Shown here: positions 55,391 to 64,000 of the stretch, piece by piece
How the letters are laid out: every line of letters begins with the position of its first letter
Position numbering within the stretch: the stretch's first letter is position 1
Assembly (NCBI GenBank): GCA_001548435.1
Contig: AP017308.1
Span: 3,357,030-3,421,029, forward strand
Length of the DNA: 64,000 bases
Reading direction: 5' to 3'
DNA from: Leptolyngbya sp. NIES-3755
Lineage (GTDB): Bacteria; Cyanobacteriota; Cyanobacteriia; Leptolyngbyales; Leptolyngbyaceae
Notes under the pieces: generated by a model
What the model saw: the letters and a program-made list of their open reading frames with translations, nothing else
What the model was told of the DNA's origin: nothing
Database searches by the model: none
Position numbers and translations under genes: made by a program

Positions 55391-56482
55391 TTATTCTTCC
55401 TTTTCCTCGTTTTCCATCAGCTTATCGATGTCCAGTTTCCGAAGAGATTGCTGCTGATTTTTGCGAGACTCGCGGCGATATCTTTTGAGATCCAACCTTG
55501 GCTCGTATTGTGTCCCTTTGCCTTTTGTTTTGAGCTTCAAAGCTTCGTCCGGATCGGATTGCTGATTTAATTGGGTTTCATAAGCGATCGCATCTTCCAA
55601 GAAATCTAAATAATGCTCATATCGCTCCCAATCTCCTCGCACAATACACCCAGGTTCATCCCGATGCAAGCAATCACTAAATTGACAATTTCCTTCAGCT
55701 AATTTCCGTCGCATTTCTGGAAAATACTGCATTAATTCATGCGGCAGACAATACAAATCTGGCTGATTAAATCCTGGTGTATCTGCTAACAATCCGCCTG
55801 TTGGAAGCTCAAATAATTCAACATGTCGAGTTGTATGTCGCCCTTTTTCTAATTTTCCAGAAACAGTATTAACTCGCAGATCAATACTAGGAATCAATTG
55901 ATTAATTAAGCTCGATTTTCCAACGCCAGAGGGACCAGATGCAACAGTAATTTTCTGATTCAAATATTGTTTTAATTCAAGTATTCCTAATTGCTGACGC
56001 ACACTAATGAAAATCGGATGATAGCCCCATTCACCTAATCGATTCTTCCAATGTTCTTGGTCATCAATTGAAACTAAATCGCTTTTACTCAAAGCCAAAC
56101 AAACAGATACGCCTGTCGATTCAGCTTTGACCAAAAATCGACTCAATTGATAAGGCTCGATCGATGGAGATGCCAGAGCAAACACAAGCAAAATCTGATC
56201 AACATTCGCGATCGGTGGACGATCTAACTCAGATCGCCGCGAAAACACCTGTGAAATCGCACCCCGATCGCCGTTCCAATCTGGTTCTTCGACCAAAACG
56301 CGATCGCCAACCATGACCCGCTGCCCAATTTTTTTCAGCCGAGTCCGCCGAGTACAAAGCAGCATCGGTTTTGGCAAATCCTCATCCTGAAGTTTCACCT
56401 GATAAAAATTTGCCTGAACTGCCAAAACAGTGCCCGTGATTTGTCGCGGTTGGTCTGCTTCCAAAATCTTGTCGGAACTCAT
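55391..56482 (-). CDS. rsgA: Ribosome small-subunit biogenesis GTPase RsgA
   Basis: 363 residues from ATG 56482. The frame extends 40 codons upstream over the tusA gene, which I reject as a start. OB-fold N-terminus (TGTVLAVQANFYQVKL), circularly permuted GTPase with G4 LSKSDLV, G1 GPSGVGKSSLINQL and G3 DTPGFNQPDL, and C-terminal zinc site with CQFSDCLHRDEPGC. RsgA assists late maturation of the 30S subunit. It follows tusA on the same strand with seven bases between. Confidence 0.95.
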   Translation of the reverse strand: MSSDKILEADQPRQITGTVLAVQANFYQVKLQDEDLPKPMLLCTRRTRLKKIGQRVMVGDRVLVEEPDWNGDRGAISQVFSRRSELDRPPIANVDQILLVFALASPSIEPYQLSRFLVKAESTGVSVCLALSKSDLVSIDDQEHWKNRLGEWGYHPIFISVRQQLGILELKQYLNQKITVASGPSGVGKSSLINQLIPSIDLRVNTVSGKLEKGRHTTRHVELFELPTGGLLADTPGFNQPDLYCLPHELMQYFPEMRRKLAEGNCQFSDCLHRDEPGCIVRGDWERYEHYLDFLEDAIAYETQLNQQSDPDEALKLKTKGKGTQYEPRLDLKRYRRESRKNQQQSLRKLDIDKLMENEEKEE

Positions 56483-56489
56483 GGGAAGG

Positions 56490-56729
56490 TTAACGGCGAA
56501 TTTTGACCGCAAAAAAGCTCGATCGATCTTCGATACTCTCGATCTTATAACCTTCCATTGTGAGGCTGTCAGGAACTTGCTCGATCGGCTCTCCCGGATC
56601 AAGCCACACTTCCAACAACGATCCAGGAGTCATCTGCTCTAACCGTAATTTGGTGCGAACAAAATTAATCGGGCAAGGTGTCCCGCGCAAATCCATCTGC
56701 ACATCTGAAGTTTCTGCTGCCTGACTCAT
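56490..56729 (-). CDS. TusA-family sulfurtransferase
   Basis: 79 residues, TusA fold. The active Cys is C19 in [18 protein letters not shown]; the second Pro of the usual C-P-x-P is Asn here, which I recall as common in cyanobacterial members. In E. coli TusA passes sulfur for tRNA 2-thiouridine; the cyanobacterial protein may differ. ATG at 56729 overlaps the dnaJ stop by four bases (ATGA), so translation is coupled to dnaJ. Confidence 0.88.
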   Translation of the reverse strand: MSQAAETSDVQMDLRGTPCPINFVRTKLRLEQMTPGSLLEVWLDPGEPIEQVPDSLTMEGYKIESIEDRSSFFAVKIRR

Positions 56730-57856
56730 CCGCCAAAAATCTTCCCGATAAAGCCTTCTACGCCACCTTTGCCGATCCGATCGCCTCGAATCTTCGCGAG
56801 TTTCTCCAACAATTCCCGCTCTTCTTGGCTAATCCGCGACGGAATATCCACCGACACAGTAATCAAATGATCACCACGGCTCACCGGATTTCCAAGCTTC
56901 GGAACGCCCTTGTTTTCCAGTGTTAGAACCGTTCCCGGTTGCGTCCCTGCCGGAATCATCAACTCTTCTTCACCATCAACGGTTTTAACCTCAATTCGAG
57001 ATCCCAAAATTGCCTGAAGATAGCTCACTTTTATTTCTGACAGAACGTTAATTCCGTCACGTTGGAAGTCGGCATCATCATTGATGAAGAGATAAACATA
57101 CAAATCGCCCGAAGGACCGCTTCGTTGTCCAGCATCTCCTTCACCGGACACTCTCAACCGAGTTCCATTATCAACCCCTGCCGGAATTGTAATCTTGAGC
57201 TTTTTCGTTTCCTGCCTCTGTCCGTTTCCGCCGCAGACTTCACATTTCTCTTCAATCATCTGACCCGTACCATTACAGGTCGGACAAACTGAAACCTGAG
57301 TAAAACTGCCAAACGGAGTGCGAGTTGCTCGACGCACTTGACCCGATCCAGAACAAGTTGTGCAAGTCCGTGGACGAGTTCCCGGTTTTGCTCCGCTACC
57401 CGTACAATTCGTACAAGTTTCTAAATGGCTGATGCGAATTTCTTTTTCGCCACCAAATACCGCTTCCCGAAAATCGAGCTTCAGATCCAATCGCAGATCG
57501 TCGCCTCGAACTGGACCACCCCGCCGTCGAGTTTGTCCCCCTGCTGCGCCACCAAATCCACTAAAGAAGCTCTCAAAAATATCCGCAATGCCGCCCATAT
57601 CGCCGAAGTCCTGATAGCCGCCTGCGCCTGCCGCAGAGCCGACTCCAGCTTCACCAAAACGATCGTATCTCGCTCGCATCTCTGGATCAGAAATCACCTC
57701 ATAAGCGCGGTTAATTTCTTTAAATCGTTCTTCAGCACCCGGCTCTTTATTAACATCAGGGTGATATTTTCGGGCAAGGCGGCGAAAGGCTTGCTTGACT
57801 TCTTCCTTGTCTGCTTCACGCGAAACGCCAAGAATTTCGTAGTAATCACGAGCCAT
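56726..57856 (-). CDS. dnaJ: Chaperone protein DnaJ
   Basis: The 376-residue type I J-protein delivers unfolded proteins to DnaK and stimulates its ATPase. J domain at 1-70 with HPD at 32-34 (YHPDVN), Gly-rich linker (about 72-110), zinc-finger region with four repeats ([42 protein letters not shown]) and the C-terminal beta domains. Each feature is complete. It follows dnaK after 90 bases with a hairpin between. Confidence 0.97.
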   Translation of the reverse strand: MARDYYEILGVSREADKEEVKQAFRRLARKYHPDVNKEPGAEERFKEINRAYEVISDPEMRARYDRFGEAGVGSAAGAGGYQDFGDMGGIADIFESFFSGFGGAAGGQTRRRGGPVRGDDLRLDLKLDFREAVFGGEKEIRISHLETCTNCTGSGAKPGTRPRTCTTCSGSGQVRRATRTPFGSFTQVSVCPTCNGTGQMIEEKCEVCGGNGQRQETKKLKITIPAGVDNGTRLRVSGEGDAGQRSGPSGDLYVYLFINDDADFQRDGINVLSEIKVSYLQAILGSRIEVKTVDGEEELMIPAGTQPGTVLTLENKGVPKLGNPVSRGDHLITVSVDIPSRISQEERELLEKLAKIRGDRIGKGGVEGFIGKIFGG

Positions 57857-57896
57857 AGGGGTAGAGATTCAGGGGTAAGGGGGCTGAACTAAAGGA

Positions 57897-57943
57897 GGCG
57901 TAGGGTAACGATCTAGACTCCCTATATTACTACCCTACACGCC
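57897..57943 (-). other. Stem-loop between dnaK and dnaJ
   Basis: GGCGTAGGGTA (57897-57907) against TACCCTACACGCC (57931-57943), with two bulged bases. It has no U run on the minus strand, so it is more likely an mRNA processing or partial terminator hairpin that lowers dnaJ relative to dnaK. Confidence 0.5.
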
Positions 57944-57946
57944 CAA

Positions 57947-59896
57947 CTAATCGACTGCCTCGTAATCAGCGGTCATGGTTGCATCTGTCTCGAAAGCAAA
58001 CGCGCTCATATCTACCGAGACGGTATCATCTTCAAAATTAATACCAGAATCGGGGTTCGGTTCAAAGGTGGAATTCCCGAACGGTTGGGCATTCTCATAG
58101 ACTGCCGAGCCAACGGTGTACAACAATTGCTGCAATCCATCAAGATGCGATCGCACTTCATCGATACTAACCTTTGGATCAGCGATCGCGCTTCTCAGTT
58201 GGGCAATTTTTTCATTCGCCTGCGTTTTGAGTGAATCAGCGATCGCCATTCCATTCTCTTTCAGCGTCGTTTCATAGCTGTGGAATAGACTATCCGCTTG
58301 ATTCTTCAGTTCGACCAATTGCATCCGGCGACTGTCTTCTTCAGCGAACATTTCCGATTCTTGCCGCATCCGCTCGATTTCACTGTTGCTCAAGCCGCCT
58401 GTATTCGAGATTTCAACACTTTGAGCGCGTCCCGTTCCCTTATCACGGGCTGCAACTTTCAGAATTCCATTAGCATCGATTTCAAATGCCACTTCGATTT
58501 GAGGAACGCCTCTAGGTGCTGGCGGAATTCCAGTGAGTTGGAATTTACCCAAGCTCTTATTGTCTCTCGCCATTGCTCGTTCGCCTTGTAGAACATGAAT
58601 TTCTACTGAGGTCTGACCATCGGTTGCGGTTGAAAACACCTGAGTTTTGCTGCTGGGAATCGTGGTATTCCGATCGATAATTCGCGTAAATACTTCCCCT
58701 AGCGTTTCGATCCCCAAAGAAAGCGGTGTCACATCAAGCAGCAACAAATCTTTCACTTCACCGCCCAGTACTCCAGCCTGAATCGCTGCACCAAGCGCAA
58801 CAGCTTCATCCGGGTTCACAGAGCGATCGGGAGCTTTGCCGTTAAAAAATTTCTTCAGCGCATCTTGAACGGCTGGAATTCGAGTCGAGCCACCGACTAA
58901 AAGAATGCGATTGATATCTTCAGTGGTCAAATTCGCGTCTTTTAACGCCTGTTCCATTGGATCGATCGTGGCTTGAATCAATTGACTCGCCAACTCTTCA
59001 AACTTGGCACGAGTTAATTCAATCTCTAAATGTTTGGGTCCCGTTTCATCTGCGGTAATGAACGGCAAATTGATCGAAGTGCTAAGCGTTCCAGAAAGCT
59101 CAATTTTTGCCTTCTCCGCCGCTTCTCTCAACCGTTGAAGCGCCATTTTATCCTGGGTCAAGTCGATGCCTTCTTGCTGGCGGAAAATGTCATTCAACCA
59201 ATCGACAATGCAAGCATCAAAATCATCGCCACCCAGATGGTTATTCCCGGAGGTGGCTTTCACTTCAAATACGCCATCGCCCAACTGAAGAATCGAGACA
59301 TCAAACGTTCCGCCGCCAAGGTCAAACACCAAAACGCACTGATCCTGGTCTTGTTTCTCCAGACCGTAAGCCAGCGCTGCCGCAGTCGGCTCATTGATGA
59401 TCCTCAGAACTTCGAGACCAGCGATCGTGCCTGCATCTTTAGTCGCCTGCCGTTGAGCGTCACTAAAATAAGCCGGAACCGTAATCACAGCTTGAGTAAC
59501 GCTTTCACCTAAATAATTCTCTGCATCCTGCTTCAATTTTTGCAGGATCATCGCGCTAATTTCTTGTGGCGTGTGGTTCCGACCGCGAATTTGAACATCT
59601 ACCGTGTCGTCTTTTCCTTTGACACAGTTATAAGGAACCCGCGATCGCTCGATCTGCGTATCTTCCCATCGTCTTCCAATAAAACGCTTAATACTAAAAA
59701 CCGTATTTTCAGCGTTGGTGACAGCCTGCCGTTTTGCTAACTGACCGACTAAGCGATCGCCCGTCTTTCCAAATCCCACCATACTCGGCGTGGTTCTTCC
59801 ACCTTCCGAATTGGTGATCACAACGGGCTGACCGCCCTCCAACACTGCTACACAACTGTTGGTAGTTCCTAAGTCGATGCCGATGACTTTTCCCAT
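57947..59896 (-). CDS. dnaK: Chaperone protein DnaK (Hsp70)
   Basis: 649 residues from the ATG at 59896 ([15 protein letters not shown]); the frame starts five codons earlier without support. Phosphate-1 motif [13 protein letters not shown], connect-1 and [14 protein letters not shown], and adenosine motif [14 protein letters not shown] are complete. Linker [20 protein letters not shown] and lid follow. The C-terminus is acidic ([14 protein letters not shown]). Cyanobacteria have several DnaK; position with grpE and dnaJ fits the main stress-responsive copy. A palindrome stands in front of it. Confidence 0.96.
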   Translation of the reverse strand: MGKVIGIDLGTTNSCVAVLEGGQPVVITNSEGGRTTPSMVGFGKTGDRLVGQLAKRQAVTNAENTVFSIKRFIGRRWEDTQIERSRVPYNCVKGKDDTVDVQIRGRNHTPQEISAMILQKLKQDAENYLGESVTQAVITVPAYFSDAQRQATKDAGTIAGLEVLRIINEPTAAALAYGLEKQDQDQCVLVFDLGGGTFDVSILQLGDGVFEVKATSGNNHLGGDDFDACIVDWLNDIFRQQEGIDLTQDKMALQRLREAAEKAKIELSGTLSTSINLPFITADETGPKHLEIELTRAKFEELASQLIQATIDPMEQALKDANLTTEDINRILLVGGSTRIPAVQDALKKFFNGKAPDRSVNPDEAVALGAAIQAGVLGGEVKDLLLLDVTPLSLGIETLGEVFTRIIDRNTTIPSSKTQVFSTATDGQTSVEIHVLQGERAMARDNKSLGKFQLTGIPPAPRGVPQIEVAFEIDANGILKVAARDKGTGRAQSVEISNTGGLSNSEIERMRQESEMFAEEDSRRMQLVELKNQADSLFHSYETTLKENGMAIADSLKTQANEKIAQLRSAIADPKVSIDEVRSHLDGLQQLLYTVGSAVYENAQPFGNSTFEPNPDSGINFEDDTVSVDMSAFAFETDATMTADYEAVD

Positions 59897-59948
59897 ATCT
59901 AGCGCTGCCAAAAGTACGCGAGGTGAACGCAGAACGATAATGTTCCTA

Positions 59949-59987
59949 GTTAGTTCTCCGTACAGTACGGATATATCTGAACTAACT
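59949..59987 (-). promoter_or_regulatory. Nested palindrome upstream of dnaK
   Basis: AGTTAGTTC (59949-59957) and GAACTAACT (59979-59987) enclose TCCGTAC-A-GTACGGA (59957-59971). The whole lies 53 bases before the dnaK start. It does not match CIRCE (TTAGCACTC-N9-GAGTGCTAA). It could be an operator for an unknown repressor. Confidence 0.5.
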
Positions 59988-60079
59988 TTACGGATGATTC
60001 CCTATTTCAGAGTTTTCTTAACGTTGCGTTCACAAACGAGCAAAACTCGCTTATCTCCGTACTTTCACAGAGCGAGTGA

Positions 60080-60754
60080 CTAACCTTCGCTCGCTGATCC
60101 ATCTTCTGGGGGTGCTGCAACCTTTACCATCGCATGACGAAGAACTTTGTCATCCAGCATGTAGCCGCGCATCAATTCTTCCACGACAGATCCCTCTGGA
60201 TATTCGCTCGTCGGTTCGCGCATCACGGCTTCGTGCAGATTCGGGTCAAATTCCTTGCCTTGCGCCTTCATCGGTGCGACCCCAACTTTCTTTAAGCGAT
60301 CGACCATATCTTTATAAACGCCCTGATAGCTCTTGTGGATAGCCGACTCACCTTCGGTTTGCGGCTTGATCTGAGATCGCGCTCGTTCAAAGTTGTCCAC
60401 AACCGGAAGCAACTCTTTCACGGTATTGCACTTAATTTGGGTTTCTAGTTCTTCCCGCTCTCTTTGAGTCCGGCGACGGAAGTTCTCGAAATCGGCGGCA
60501 ATTCGCATGTACTGATTATTCAGTTCTTCGGTCTGTTTTTTCAGACCTTCGATTTCTCGTTCTTTGGCGGCATAGTTCGATCGAAGTTCCATAAACGCCG
60601 CTTCATAATCCGTCGTATCCTCCTCAGTCGAAGTTTCCGTCACAACTTCTGTCTCTACAGCCTCACTCGTCGGCTCAGACGGAGGAGGAGTTTCAGAAGA
60701 TTCACTGACGGGTGCTTGAACTTCTTCAGGCTGCTGATTTTGTTCGTCGATCAT
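60080..60754 (-). CDS. grpE: Nucleotide exchange factor GrpE
   Basis: 224 residues. A low-complexity acidic N-terminus (Glu/Pro/Thr-rich, about 1-55) precedes a long coiled coil (FMELRSNYAAKEREIEGLKKQTEELNNQYMRIAADFENFRRR) and the beta domain with VLRHAMVKVAAPP at the end. It releases ADP from DnaK. Upstream of dnaK on the same strand, with 183 bases between; dnaK probably has its own promoter as well. It is divergent from pilB. Confidence 0.93.
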   Translation of the reverse strand: MIDEQNQQPEEVQAPVSESSETPPPSEPTSEAVETEVVTETSTEEDTTDYEAAFMELRSNYAAKEREIEGLKKQTEELNNQYMRIAADFENFRRRTQREREELETQIKCNTVKELLPVVDNFERARSQIKPQTEGESAIHKSYQGVYKDMVDRLKKVGVAPMKAQGKEFDPNLHEAVMREPTSEYPEGSVVEELMRGYMLDDKVLRHAMVKVAAPPEDGSASEG

Positions 60755-60836
60755 TGTGCGCTAATTCCCCTGTATAGAACGTTGGCTTAAGGCAAGCCTC
60801 TTCCATCCTAGCGAATGGGCTATCGGATGCCGCACC

Positions 60837-60851
60837 GCTTAACCGTTAAGC
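60837..60851. promoter_or_regulatory. Perfect palindrome between grpE and pilB
   Basis: GCTTAAC-C-GTTAAGC, 7-base arms with a single-base centre, lies in the 200-base divergent promoter region, 83 bases from grpE and 104 from pilB. A transcription factor could act on either gene; no regulator is recognised. Confidence 0.4.
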
Positions 60852-60954
60852 ATCATATCGCACTGATTTGGGTTTGACCGCTTGAGTTCAACTTTAAGCG
60901 TTCTTCAAAAAACATTTTGGGAATCATCAATAAGGTGATCTTCGTTCATCCGTT

Positions 60955-62955
60955 ATGACAAATTCTTCTTCTCAGCGGCGTGCGCTTGTCGTTCAAAACA
61001 ATTTTTCGCCGTTCGGTAATAAATTAATCCAATCTGGCTACGTCAATAACGAGCAGATGCAGCAAGCCCTGATCGAATGTCGCAAGTCAGGAAGACCACT
61101 CACGGCAGTTCTAGAGTCGATGACGGGTCAGCAATTGTCCCCAGATCTGATTCGCCAATACAAGAAGCAGCAACTGTTTGAGTTGAAGATTCTCTACGGA
61201 GTTGAATCGCTAGATCCTGAACTAAATCAAGTTTCCTCGGCACAAATCGGTCAACTCATTGGAGATCTGATTCCGATCGAGCTTTGTCGTCGCTACAACT
61301 TAATTCCATTATCTCAAAACGAGGGCAATCCGCCATCTCTCCTTGTGGCAATGGTTGATCCGGACAACCTTGCGGCTCAAGACGAATTAAATCGAATTCT
61401 GCGTCCGAAAGGGTTGGGACTTCAGCGATTGGTAATTACGATCGACGATTACCAGCGCATTATGTCCACTTATATGGATGCACGTCTGGAGCAAGAGAAA
61501 CAACTCGAAGCCCAATCTAGAGTGGATGTTCGCTCTGATCTTGAAGGCTTAGAAGGAATTGCGGAACTTCAAGACGACGACAGCGCGGAAATGGATTTGG
61601 ATGCGTCGGCTGATGCTGAAGCGGCTCCAATTATTGCGCTGGTCAACAAAGTTCTGATTAAAGCGCTTCAAATGGCGGTGTCTGACATTCACATCGAGCC
61701 ACAAGAAGAATCGCTTCGCATCCGATTCCGTAAGGACGGTGTACTCCGAGAAGCATTTGAGCCATTCCCCAAGAAAATTATTCCGGCAGTTGTAGCGCGT
61801 TTCAAAATTATTGCTCAACTGGACATCGCAGAACGTCGCCAACCTCAAGACGGTCGGATTCGCCGAATCTATGACGGTCGGAAAGTGGATTTTCGGGTGA
61901 ATACGCTACCTAGTCGTTATGGTGAAAAAGTCGTACTTCGGATTCTTGATAACTCTGCAACCCAACTCGGTTTAGATAAGCTGATCGGTGACGACACTTC
62001 ACTCAAAATCGTTCAAGAAATGGTGAAGCGTCCTTTCGGTCTCATTCTCGTTACAGGTCCGACTGGTTCAGGTAAAACGACCACACTTTATTCTGCACTG
62101 GCTGAACGGAACGATCCTGGAGTCAATATCAGCACAGCGGAAGACCCGATCGAGTATTCACTCCCTGGGATTACCCAAGTCCAGGTAATCCGCGAAAAAG
62201 GAATGGACTTTGCCGCAATTCTGAGAGCGTTCCTCCGTCAAGATCCTGACGTAATTCTGGTGGGTGAGACACGAGATAAAGAAACGGCGAAAACTGCGAT
62301 CGAGGCAGCATTAACTGGTCACTTGGTTTTGACAACTTTGCACACGAATGATGCGGCGGGAGCGATCGCTCGACTCGATGAAATGGGCGTTGAACCCTTC
62401 ATGGTTTCAGGTGCTTTACTCGGTGTCGTCGCTCAGCGTCTTGTCCGAAAAGTCTGTGACGAGTGCCGAATTCCTTACACTCCAAGCCCTGCTGAACTTT
62501 CCCGCTTCGGTTTGACGGGTTCCGGTGATGCTCAATTAACGCTCTACAAGGCGAACACCCTTACCGGGCACGAAATTCAAGAGGCACGGGAACGAAACCA
62601 ACTTTGCCAGAAGTGTAATGGCGTTGGCTATAAAGGGCGACTGGGCGTTTACGAAGTCATGCGAGTAACGGAATCACTCCAAACGCTGATTACCGAAGGC
62701 GCACCGACCGAGCGAATCAAAGAAGTCGCGGTTGAAGAAGGAATGCAAACGCTCCTTGCTTACAGCTTGGATCTCGTGCGCCAAGGACTTTGCACCTTGG
62801 AAGAAATCGAGCGTGTTACCTTCACCGATACCGGACTTGAAGCAGAACTCAAAGCAAAACGAAAAAGTTCGCTCACCTGTCGGACTTGTGGCGCGGAAAT
62901 GCAGCAAGACTGGCTCGATTGCCACTACTGCACCACGCCCCGTTTCCAAGATTAG
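60955..62955 (+). CDS. pilB: Type IV pilus assembly ATPase PilB
   Basis: 666 residues. GspE N-terminal domain (LIQSGYVNNEQMQQALIECRKSGRPL), the ATPase core with Walker A GPTGSGKTTTLYSAL (about 368-376), Walker B DVILVGETRD (about 431) and the tetracysteine site CDEC...CQKCNGVGYKGRLGVYEVM. Beyond the core is an extra C-terminal zinc-ribbon-like end, Cys642, Cys645, Cys656, Cys659. PilB is the extension motor of the pilus at the inner membrane. It stands 73 bases before pilT, the retraction motor, in one transcript. Confidence 0.96.
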   Translation: MTNSSSQRRALVVQNNFSPFGNKLIQSGYVNNEQMQQALIECRKSGRPLTAVLESMTGQQLSPDLIRQYKKQQLFELKILYGVESLDPELNQVSSAQIGQLIGDLIPIELCRRYNLIPLSQNEGNPPSLLVAMVDPDNLAAQDELNRILRPKGLGLQRLVITIDDYQRIMSTYMDARLEQEKQLEAQSRVDVRSDLEGLEGIAELQDDDSAEMDLDASADAEAAPIIALVNKVLIKALQMAVSDIHIEPQEESLRIRFRKDGVLREAFEPFPKKIIPAVVARFKIIAQLDIAERRQPQDGRIRRIYDGRKVDFRVNTLPSRYGEKVVLRILDNSATQLGLDKLIGDDTSLKIVQEMVKRPFGLILVTGPTGSGKTTTLYSALAERNDPGVNISTAEDPIEYSLPGITQVQVIREKGMDFAAILRAFLRQDPDVILVGETRDKETAKTAIEAALTGHLVLTTLHTNDAAGAIARLDEMGVEPFMVSGALLGVVAQRLVRKVCDECRIPYTPSPAELSRFGLTGSGDAQLTLYKANTLTGHEIQEARERNQLCQKCNGVGYKGRLGVYEVMRVTESLQTLITEGAPTERIKEVAVEEGMQTLLAYSLDLVRQGLCTLEEIERVTFTDTGLEAELKAKRKSSLTCRTCGAEMQQDWLDCHYCTTPRFQD

Positions 62956-63028
62956 TTTTTCTTGCTCAAGGGCAGACTAATTTTCAGCTTTCCAATCCTT
63001 TTCATCTCAGCAATCAGGAGCAGATCTT

Positions 63029-64000
63029 ATGGAAATGATGATCGAAGATTTAATGGAACAACTGATCGAAATGGGCGGCTCAGACTTGCACCTGACTGCT
63101 GGATTGCCACCTTATTTCCGAATCAGTGGACATCTTCAGCCAATCAGCGATCAAGTCCTCAGCTCAGAAGAATGTCAGCGTTTGATCTTCAGTATGCTGA
63201 ATAACACTCAGCGAAAAACCTTAGAGCAAAACTGGGAGCTTGACTGCTCTTACGGTGTTCGCGGTCTGGCGCGATTCCGGGTGAACGTTTACAAGGACCG
63301 TGGAACATACGCGGCTTGTTTACGGGCACTCAGTTCCAAAATTCCGAACTTTGAGAAGCTGAATCTTCCTGATGTGGTACGAGAAATGTCAGAAAAACCG
63401 AGAGGTTTGATTCTCGTCACAGGTCCGACTGGATCAGGAAAAACGACCACACTGGCGGCAATGATCGATTTGATTAACCGCACTCGTGCTGAGCATATTT
63501 TGACGATCGAAGACCCGATCGAGTTCGTCTATGAACCCATCAAGAGCCTCGTTCACCAACGCCAACTCGGTGAAGACACGAAGAGTTTTGCCAACGCGCT
63601 AAAAGCTGCTCTCCGTGAAGATCCAGACATTATCTTGGTTGGGGAAATGCGGGACTTAGAAACGATTTCACTCGCAATCTCTGCGGCTGAAACAGGTCAC
63701 TTAGTCTTTGGAACCCTACACACCAGTTCCGCTGCTCAAACCGTTGACCGGATGATCGATGTCTTTCCGTCCGAGCGCCAAACCCAAGTCCGAGTTCAGC
63801 TTTCAAACTCGCTCGTCGCAGTATTCAGCCAAACTCTGGTTCCTAAGAAGAATCCGAAACCTGGTGAATACGGACGAGTGATGGCGCAAGAAATCATGAT
63901 CGTGACTCCAGCGATCGCGAATCTAATCCGCGAAGGAAAGACCGCCCAAATCTACTCCGCGATTCAAACAGGCGGAAAACTCGGAATGCAAACGCTTGAG
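63029..64000 (+). CDS. pilT: Type IV pilus retraction ATPase PilT (partial)
   Basis: 324 codons are seen before the window end. AGGAG stands eight bases before the ATG at 63029. Start EMMIEDLMEQLIEMGGSDLHLTAG, Walker A GPTGSGKTTTLAAMI (from about residue 132), the Asp box ILTIEDPIEFVYE, Walker B DIILVGEMRDLETI, His box GTLHTSSAAQTVDR and the AIRNLIREGKTAQI region (here AIANLIREGKTAQI). PilT powers pilus retraction and twitching or gliding. The final 40 or so residues lie outside the window. Confidence 0.96.
   Translation, partial: MEMMIEDLMEQLIEMGGSDLHLTAGLPPYFRISGHLQPISDQVLSSEECQRLIFSMLNNTQRKTLEQNWELDCSYGVRGLARFRVNVYKDRGTYAACLRALSSKIPNFEKLNLPDVVREMSEKPRGLILVTGPTGSGKTTTLAAMIDLINRTRAEHILTIEDPIEFVYEPIKSLVHQRQLGEDTKSFANALKAALREDPDIILVGEMRDLETISLAISAAETGHLVFGTLHTSSAAQTVDRMIDVFPSERQTQVRVQLSNSLVAVFSQTLVPKKNPKPGEYGRVMAQEIMIVTPAIANLIREGKTAQIYSAIQTGGKLGMQTLE

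Noticed and set aside
55391-56602. Long N-terminal extension of RsgA
   Set aside because: The first 40 codons overlap tusA and do not resemble RsgA; ATG 56482 is used instead.
59949-59987. CIRCE element before dnaK
   Set aside because: The palindrome differs from TTAGCACTC-N9-GAGTGCTAA, so it is listed only as an unknown palindrome.

Overview
The window comes from a filamentous cyanobacterium, most likely of the Leptolyngbya / Oscillatoriales type (inference). The evidence is psaC of photosystem I, ycf65 (PSRP-3), menG, a cyanobacterial grpE-dnaK-dnaJ-tusA-rsgA group, very frequent copies of the HIP1 octamer GCGATCGC, hormogonium-polysaccharide (hps) genes, and hetR with an upstream RGSGR-containing patX-like gene. 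No rRNA, tRNA, CRISPR array or intact insertion sequence was recognised.

Layout. 0-2.6 kb: the edge of a contractile injection system locus on the minus strand (sheath, tube, partial baseplate-type protein), with a MITE-like palindromic element between sheath and tube. 3-6.5 kb: CPA1 Na+/H+ antiporter, argD, rpmB. 7-15.9 kb: a plus-strand hps operon, with giant HpsA followed by four proteins carrying prepilin-type N-termini. 15.9-23.2 kb: housekeeping genes (glgB, ycf65, HAD phosphatase, GFA protein, TPR protein, ruvB) and short intergenic repeats. 23.2-37.2 kb: a glycan synthesis and export island: ABC-2 permease and Wzt-type ATPase, three methyltransferases, five glycosyltransferase genes (one a two-domain fusion), a coiled-coil protein, a GDP-mannose 4,6-dehydratase-like enzyme and an EamA/SMR-type membrane protein. 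37.3-43.7 kb: mixed accessory genes: a TerB-like/Mo-nitrogenase-C-domain protein, a zinc alcohol dehydrogenase, a small aspartic protease with a co-translated partner, an orphan HicB-like antitoxin, two tandem paralogues of unknown function with a membrane protein, and an FAD oxidoreductase. 43.8-45.7 kb: patX, hetR, psaC. 45.7-52 kb: HAD hydrolase, DUF502, GT2, HpsJ-like protein, beta-propeller protein, VapBC and a REC-GAF response regulator. 52-60.8 kb: menG, DUF445, a UvrD-like helicase, and rsgA-tusA-dnaJ-dnaK-grpE. 60.9-64 kb: pilB and the start of pilT, which runs off the window.

How the genes fit together. Much of the window concerns the surface, movement and patterning of a filament. 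HpsA and the pseudopilins, the HpsJ-like protein, the polysaccharide ABC exporter with its glycosyltransferases, and the PilB/PilT motors are all expected to act in secretion of motility polysaccharide and type IV pilus gliding. HetR/PatX is the filament-patterning switch. The parts least explained by known families are: a shared C-terminal tail (S-x-F-W-x-[LM]-R-x-x-W-[WF]) on three different glycan-cluster enzymes; HetR with Ala at the position of the published Ser152; the tandem paralogue plus membrane-protein cassette at 40-41.9 kb; and several palindromes around patX, hetR and dnaK. Calls rest on reading the sequence and remembered family features; no database search was run.
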